NCBI GenBank assembly: GCA_963580285.1
Contig: OY757017.1
Coordinates: forward strand, 16,632,848 to 16,696,847
DNA: 64,000 nucleotides
Direction of reading: 5' to 3'
DNA from: Lucinisca nassula
Lineage: Eukaryota > Mollusca > Bivalvia > Lucinida > Lucinidae
Made by a program: the position numbers and the translations under genes. The first letter of the stretch is position 1. Each line of letters begins with the position of its first letter. Below, piece by piece: positions 58,937-64,000 of this stretch. The notes below the pieces were generated by a model. That model saw only the letters and a list, made by a program, of their open reading frames with translations. It ran no database searches and had not been told where the DNA came from.

Positions 58937-59155
58937 CCTACTGGTAAACTGCTTAGAGGATCTAAGCCTGCCCACGCAAAGCGGTGCGAGTCGGCCTGTC
59001 TATGTTAATAAACTCTATTGGTTCAATTGGCGGCGGGGTTTTAGTTGACATTTCATCTTAAGGTCGGGTAAATGTCCCACAAAATTGGAAGCGACGTCTC
59101 CAAAATGACCTTTACAGTGTTGACGGGGACGTTAAACCTCAAATCAAACAAACAA
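58937..59155 (+). repeat. Repeat family A copy, 5' truncated
   Basis: It starts at CTACTGGTAAACTGCTTAG and runs through GCGAGTCGGCC to the CAAACAAAC tail. Confidence 0.8.
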
Positions 59156-59296
59156 TAATCAAGCATAAGCAAAAGGGTGTACAAGAAAAAATCCCTTTGA
59201 TCTGTTTCGAATATAAAGATGATGGTTTAGGTTGTGCCACACGATGCCTTTGTATGCCCACACATCCACCATCATAACAGAATTTTGTCAATGTAC

Positions 59297-59474
59297 CGGC
59301 TCCAGCCAATCGGGCTGCATGATGCTTTCACGCAGAGCTGAAACCGACCGCACGTGAGAACTAGTAAACCGCTTAGAGGGTCTAAACCTGCCCAGGAAAA
59401 TGGGTCCGAGTCGGACCGTCCATGCATATAAACCCTATTGGTTTCGTTGAGCGGCAGGGCTTGAGATGTCATTT
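59297..59474 (+). repeat. Repeat family A, plus-strand half of an inverted pair
   Basis: It runs from CAGCCAATCGGGCTGCATG to GCTTGAGATGTCATTTT, then meets an inverted copy head on. It lacks the 3' third and the CAAA tail. Confidence 0.75.
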
Positions 59475-59626
59475 TAACGTCAACATAATATTGGTCATTT
59501 TGGAGAGGTTACTTCCCAATTTGTGGGTCTTTTTACCCGACATTGAGATGAAACCTGACGGCCAGTGAAACCAATCTATATGTTTATAAGGACCGTCCGT
59601 CTTGCACCACTGTACCTGGGCAGGGC
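59475..59626 (-). repeat. Repeat family A, minus-strand half of the inverted pair
   Basis: AACGTCAACATAATATTGG with TCATTTTGGAG, TTTACCCGACATTGAGATG and GTTTATAAGGACCGTCCG is the reverse of the family's 3' half. The junction with the plus copy is at about 59474/59475. Confidence 0.7.
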
Positions 59627-59797
59627 GGTCTACTCGTACTCATGTTTGATTGGGTTAGTATCATGCAGCACAATCTTTTTCTTCAAGGCCAGTTCGGGGC
59701 TATCATGCATTGTAGAGACTATATATATGAGAAAATTTTGGGCGAAGCCTTTGAAGTGGTGTAGCACACTGAAGTGATTCAGCTATGATTACAAAGG

Positions 59798-59820
59798 CCC
59801 CCCCCCCCCCCCCCCCCCCC
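59798..59820. repeat. (C)23 homopolymer
   Basis: Twenty-three consecutive C directly downstream (on the minus strand) of the LINE fragment. The length is prone to sequencing error. Confidence 0.9.
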
Positions 59821-60081
59821 AGAACAGAACTCGCATGACAAGACATAAAGCACAATGATGACATGGATTAGGCTGAGAAAAGAGCCTTGAGGAACACCGA
59901 CCTTCAATTCGCATTCTTCAATGGAACCAACACAAAAACGCATACGGCTCCGCGAATTAGCATACACCCACTGGACCATTCGAACATTCCACTCCTCCAC
60001 TTCAAATTTTCTCTGTGCCTCCCAGATGACTTTCCGAGACACTCAACCAAATGCCTTCTTAAGGTCCACGAAAGCCACTAT
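59821..60081 (-). pseudogene. LINE (non-LTR) reverse-transcriptase fragment
   Basis: The minus-strand translation gives VAFVDLKKAFG, a stop, then VSRKVIWEAQRKFEVEEW, ARSRMRF-like text (NSRSRMRFCVGS) and ELKVGVPQGSFLS. FVDLKKAF is RT motif A and GVPQGS is motif B of non-LTR retrotransposons. The in-frame TGA after AFG and the missing remainder show it is a dead fragment of under 90 codons. The next RT motif (the YxDD region) is not present. The clade cannot be assigned from this length. Confidence 0.8.
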
Positions 60082-60084
60082 GTG

Positions 60085-60230
60085 GGAATGCAACTGCCAT
60101 TTTGGCTTTCCGCTAGTGATGTTTCCATTACGGTCTAGTTATTCATGTTCGTGGTTCTTTCCCTTTGGTGTGTCTGATCGGAGGTGTTGGGTAATTGTAT
60201 CGATTCCAGGTCATTGCCTTCAATTCTATC
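60085..60230 (+). mobile_element. Penelope-like element, short 3'-end fragment
   Basis: It contains AACTGCCATTTTGGCTTTCC, GTTTCCATTACGGTCTAG, CTTTCCCTTTGGTGTG and AATTGTATCGATTCCAGG, and ends near CAATTCTATC. It parallels the last ~150 bp of the copies at 1-678 and 55902. It abuts the LINE fragment, suggesting a composite or chimeric insertion. Confidence 0.7.
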
Positions 60231-60479
60231 CACTTTCGGAAAGTAAAAGGATAACTTATCTCATCTCCCTTTCACAGTTTGCATAAACAGCCAATAGATA
60301 ATTAAATAGCGTTTCCGGTCAATATGGCAGGAAAAAAAAAAACTTGTCAAAATTATAGAAAAAAAAATAATTAGAGGTGTTTCTACTTTCCCTATAACGT
60401 TGGCAGGAACTTAAATGGGAAAAAGGAAATTTTTATATATTTTTTTTGCATCAGCTTATTGTATTCTTTTTTTTTTTTT
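60231..60479. other. No recognised feature
   Basis: AT-rich with A and T homopolymers; nothing recognised. Confidence 0.4.
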
Positions 60480-63400
60480 TATCAATTTCAACCCATTTCA
60501 TTAGGGGGTGGGGTAATAAATTGTCGAAAAAGATAGCTAAAAATGTATAATAATGTTTCCCAGGTATATTAATAACATACATGTGACACTGTTTGAACGT
60601 CTGCGACAATGTTAATGGCTTCATATCTTTTAAACATGAACAAAACGACAATATGGCTATATCAGAACATGCATTTTTTGGCCAGAAAAATCCATTTTTC
60701 ACACCATAAAACTTATAAATGAAATTGTGTTTCAATTCTAATGAAATACTAACATTCATATCACATTAAGGAAGCAAAAGTATGTGCAATAATAAAGGTA
60801 TAATCCTTGTTCTTGTCATTTAAACAATATTTTAATGCTTTTTTAGCCATTTTTATTGGGGGGTGGGGTAATTTTTTCTGCAATATTTCTCTCAGATGCC
60901 TGGTGACATGGTCAAATTTCACGCCTATTTCGTGTATCTAATATTATTACACAATATATGTGAAAATAAGAAAAATCTAAAGACGAAAAATGCATTCTTT
61001 TTTTAAATATAGCGAAAATTGCATCTCAAAACAGCAAAACATGCAGAAAAGGACATTTGTAAATAGGTGTTTCGACAAAAATCTGTGAAAGAGTTTGTCT
61101 TTCACACATAAGTACGCAAACATGACATTATCCTGCATTTGTTTTTTTTTAACCAAACTTGGAAATATTGTTTTAAACAATTGTTATCGACAATTTGTCA
61201 ATGACTGGGGTAATTATTGAAACATTCGATAAATTCGAAAACAGTACCCATCTTTAAGGCTAAGAAGCTCGAAAAAAAGCCTGGTGTGCCTATATTTTTA
61301 AACCGGCAAACGAGTGCAGAGATTTCAAGCTACAAAATATAAGCAAATAAAAAAAATCTAAAGAGAAAAAGAATTACTCCCCACCCTCCTTAAATGAATT
61401 GTGATATTGCAGTCGCCGTATGTTTTCTGATATCAAGCAGTCATTCTTAACCAATGCATACGTTTATATGACAGAACAACAGGTCCAAAAGATATCATGA
61501 TAAACCTCCTGTCGAAAAGTACCTTTTCAGAGAAAATAAGCCATGGGAAAACCTGGTTTTGTAATGTTCGAGACTGTCGCTTTTCGAATTCTCCTTGTTT
61601 GCGCTCTTACAAATTTGCAATATCACTACGGAAAGGAAATGGTTAGGTGGTTTCAATAAAATTTACATATTCTGGGTAGGGAAATAACTACCATTAGCAG
61701 GACCACATGGAGTCTTTCTAATTTTTTTCCTCCATTATGGCTGTCGCCGAAATTTAATTAAGCATTGTAATGCACGAGACGACGTTTTTCTTCTTGATAT
61801 TTCAAAACAACGTTGAGGTTTTTATACACGGAAACGTGACCAAATGGAGATTCTATATTATAATAAGAATATAAGGTCGTTTGATGTTACCTGTACAATA
61901 GGAAATTAAGAATACATGTCATACAAATATGTGCATGAATTTGTTGCAAAAATGCATGTAATGTTCGCGATCATTATACCAGGCGTATTACGTATGTATC
62001 GACAAAAAATGCTAGATTGAAAGAAACTCCCGCAATGTGTGACTAACACAAATACATCATCTGGAAAGAAAATAATATTTTGATGTTGAAATGCTCTCAT
62101 TTCCAGTGTTTTGTAATGTTCGAGACCGGTAATGTTCAATACCGAAAACTGTTAGTCTAACAGCTTGATCACATTTCTCTCACGTGGCACAGTTTTTCGT
62201 TATCAGATTACGTAATAGAAAGTGTCTGCAGACGACATGGTTGCCTTTTCCGGTGTTTGATGGGTGAGGGAGTCGGCAGACAATACCCGAGTTAAGGGAA
62301 AACAGAAGTCATATTTTGTTTTTAAATATCTGCATAGAAACTTTTTACCCTTTACCAATATTATTTGCCACAATTAATATTGTTCAATTAAGAATATGCC
62401 ACCAAAATTCAATATTAATGAATATCATTTGAACGCTTGCAAGATCATTATTCTGTTGCAATAAGCAGTGGATGTATGCTATGAAATGTCCGCTACATTT
62501 GGTATCGAACATGACAGGTTTGCTATGTTGACCGTTCAGGGATAATGACTGCAAATAAATGAACTATTTTGAATTGTGCAACTTTAGTTGTAAAAGATGA
62601 ACACTTTTAGTGATATACATGTTTGCTACATTTCTACCAATAGCTGCGAACGGTAACAATGTTGATTCAAAATTTATTAGTTTTTTCGATTTTGGATTTG
62701 AATCCCATAGCTTATAATCTTTTCCCAAATATTATTTGCCAGAATGAATATTTTCAATATAAAATGTGCCATGTTAAGAAGGAACTTCAACTCTCCAATT
62801 TGAATTTCCAAATGCATATTTTGAATGTTAAAAACATTGTAAGTGCAGTCTATGTTACTAAAATTATGGTATCGAACATTAAAAATTGTATCGAACATCC
62901 CCAGCTAAACTAAATATGTATATTTTAGGGTATGCTGGTTTACTCTTGATTATGTTAACTAGATACAACAAATATAATATCAGATTCCTTTTCAATTTTA
63001 CAGGTGGAAATGGTAACGTGGCATAGCATGTCCCTTTACCGTGTATGGTAATGTCCGAGACCATCATAGCAGCTATTTACAGACATGCATTTGTTTACAT
63101 TTGTTAGAACTTATTTACAAACTTCACAAAACGTGTTACTTTCTTCCAGCTGGTAGACAAAATTGGTTACATTTTGAAGACGTTTTTACAGAAAAATATT
63201 ACTCTGAATGCACTGTAATGTTCGATACTGTATTCTCGCAGTTGCATCATGAATTTTAGATACTTGATTGTTGAGAACATAAGGCCATGCGGTTGTTGTG
63301 TGTTTATATGAGATATATATGTCTTTTAATGTTTCGGGTGCCTTAAGAACGCAGTTTATCTGTCAGGAGGGCATTTTTATGCTTTAAAGTATATACCGAG

Positions 63401-63930
63401 GGATTTTTGCGTAATAGCGACACCATGATTTAAAAGCATATCACTGAACATGCACTGTTACATTAGTTAGATCCAAATAATGAATGAAAATGACACTAAC
63501 AGCTATATTGTCAGTTAATCACGTTAATAAACTACTTGACTTAAAGAAACAAAATCCCTGTAATGTCCACGACTTTTTTACATATAATTCAAATAAACTT
63601 ATTGCTTATGTTGATCGTTTATCCAAAGTAATATTACTTGTGTTCCTTATTTATTACTCAATACCTATTCAAATGCAATAGTCGTAAGTGATCTAGCTAT
63701 TATGTGCTTCTGTTAAAACAAAATGAAAGGTGTATGTTTTCGGAAAACTATTTCTTTTTCTGTCATCTCTAACCAACCCTGAATTTTATTCAAAATGGCT
63801 ATTCATTTCTTTACAATATATATGACCATATTTTAATTTTTGTCCCCGCTTAATAACCCGCTCGTAAGTTTCTGTCATTGCGAGCTGCGGTATCTTGATT
63901 TTTGTGATGTTATAGAAGGGTGTAACGAAC
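60480..63930. repeat. Strongly diverged ~350 bp periodic repeat with a recurrent 14 bp box
   Basis: GGGGTAAT occurs at 60510, 60865 and 61207, and the box GTAATGTTCGAGAC at 61561, so GTAAT recurs at 342-355 bp spacing. The box or close variants are also at 61767, 61958, 62113, 62129, 62483, 63048, 63215 and 63560 (plus) and 62501, 62869 and 62888 (minus, as GTATCGAACAT). A block with ATATTATTTGCCA is at 62362 and again at 62728. Spacings near 345-370 bp recur. The intervening DNA has otherwise diverged almost beyond recognition. Short frames here (e.g. 62659-62913) are not convincing genes. Confidence 0.5.
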
Positions 63931-64000
63931 AAGTAGATTGTGGCGTACATTTCTCACAATCAAAATTTATCAAAATACCGACATATTTCTAGCTGTTGGT
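63931..64000. other. Right window edge; nothing recognised
   Basis: AT-rich sequence without a feature I can support. Confidence 0.4.

Noticed and set aside
62659..62913. An 84-codon plus-strand frame with an overlapping minus-strand frame
   Set aside because: AT-rich, no recognisable domain, and it crosses the recurrent box of the diverged ~350 bp repeat.

Overview
This window looks like repeat-rich, intergenic DNA from an animal nuclear genome. The most likely source is a bivalve mollusc. I infer that from the style of the repeats: short tandem minisatellites ending in small hairpins, repeats ending in (CAAA)n or (GATA)n, several tRNA-derived SINE-like elements and a Penelope-type reverse transcriptase. 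None of this was tested by a search. I found no convincing host protein-coding gene, rRNA gene, functional tRNA gene or CRISPR array. Almost all open reading frames are by-products of repeats. The only real coding remnants are two degraded reverse-transcriptase genes and the tail of a third that runs off the left edge.

Layout. 1-678: the 3' end of a Penelope-like retroelement. 679-3020: ~320 bp and ~155 bp tandem repeats. 3477-3784: repeat family A, an interspersed ~310 bp element with a CAAA tail. 4700-7505: a TGCATG/TG/GTAT low-complexity tract. 7705-21197: a mosaic of about eight unrelated tandem-repeat families (units ~146, ~164, ~155, ~120, ~140, ~128 and ~165 bp), broken up by small terminal hairpins, a SINE and two tRNA-like remnants.

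21535-47869 is the main feature: a 26.3 kb head-to-tail array of 20 units. Seventeen are full units of about 1385 bp and three are 923 bp. The 461 bp difference is exactly one 459 bp element with terminal inverted repeats plus a TA duplication. So the unit is a 923 bp satellite carrying a Tc1/mariner-like MITE, and the short units are its clean empty sites. Diagnostic variants show a higher-order repeat: blocks of 4-5 units in the order short, B, (C or second B), G, D.

47870-60230 is a nest of mobile elements. One SINE-like element sits inside another with an AAGG duplication. A 1.41 kb hAT-like element splits a third SINE with a CTGAT duplication. A 5'-truncated Penelope-like element is inserted in repeat A. 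There are also several fold-back elements, an acceptor-like direct duplication, a tail-to-tail pair of repeat A copies and a LINE reverse-transcriptase fragment. 60480-63930 looks single-copy at first, but shows a ~350 bp periodicity and a recurring 14 bp box (GTAATGTTCGAGAC), which suggests an old, strongly diverged tandem array.

The parts do not form a pathway. They are layers of amplification and insertion. The best candidates for something undescribed are the MITE-bearing higher-order satellite and the box-bearing diverged array.
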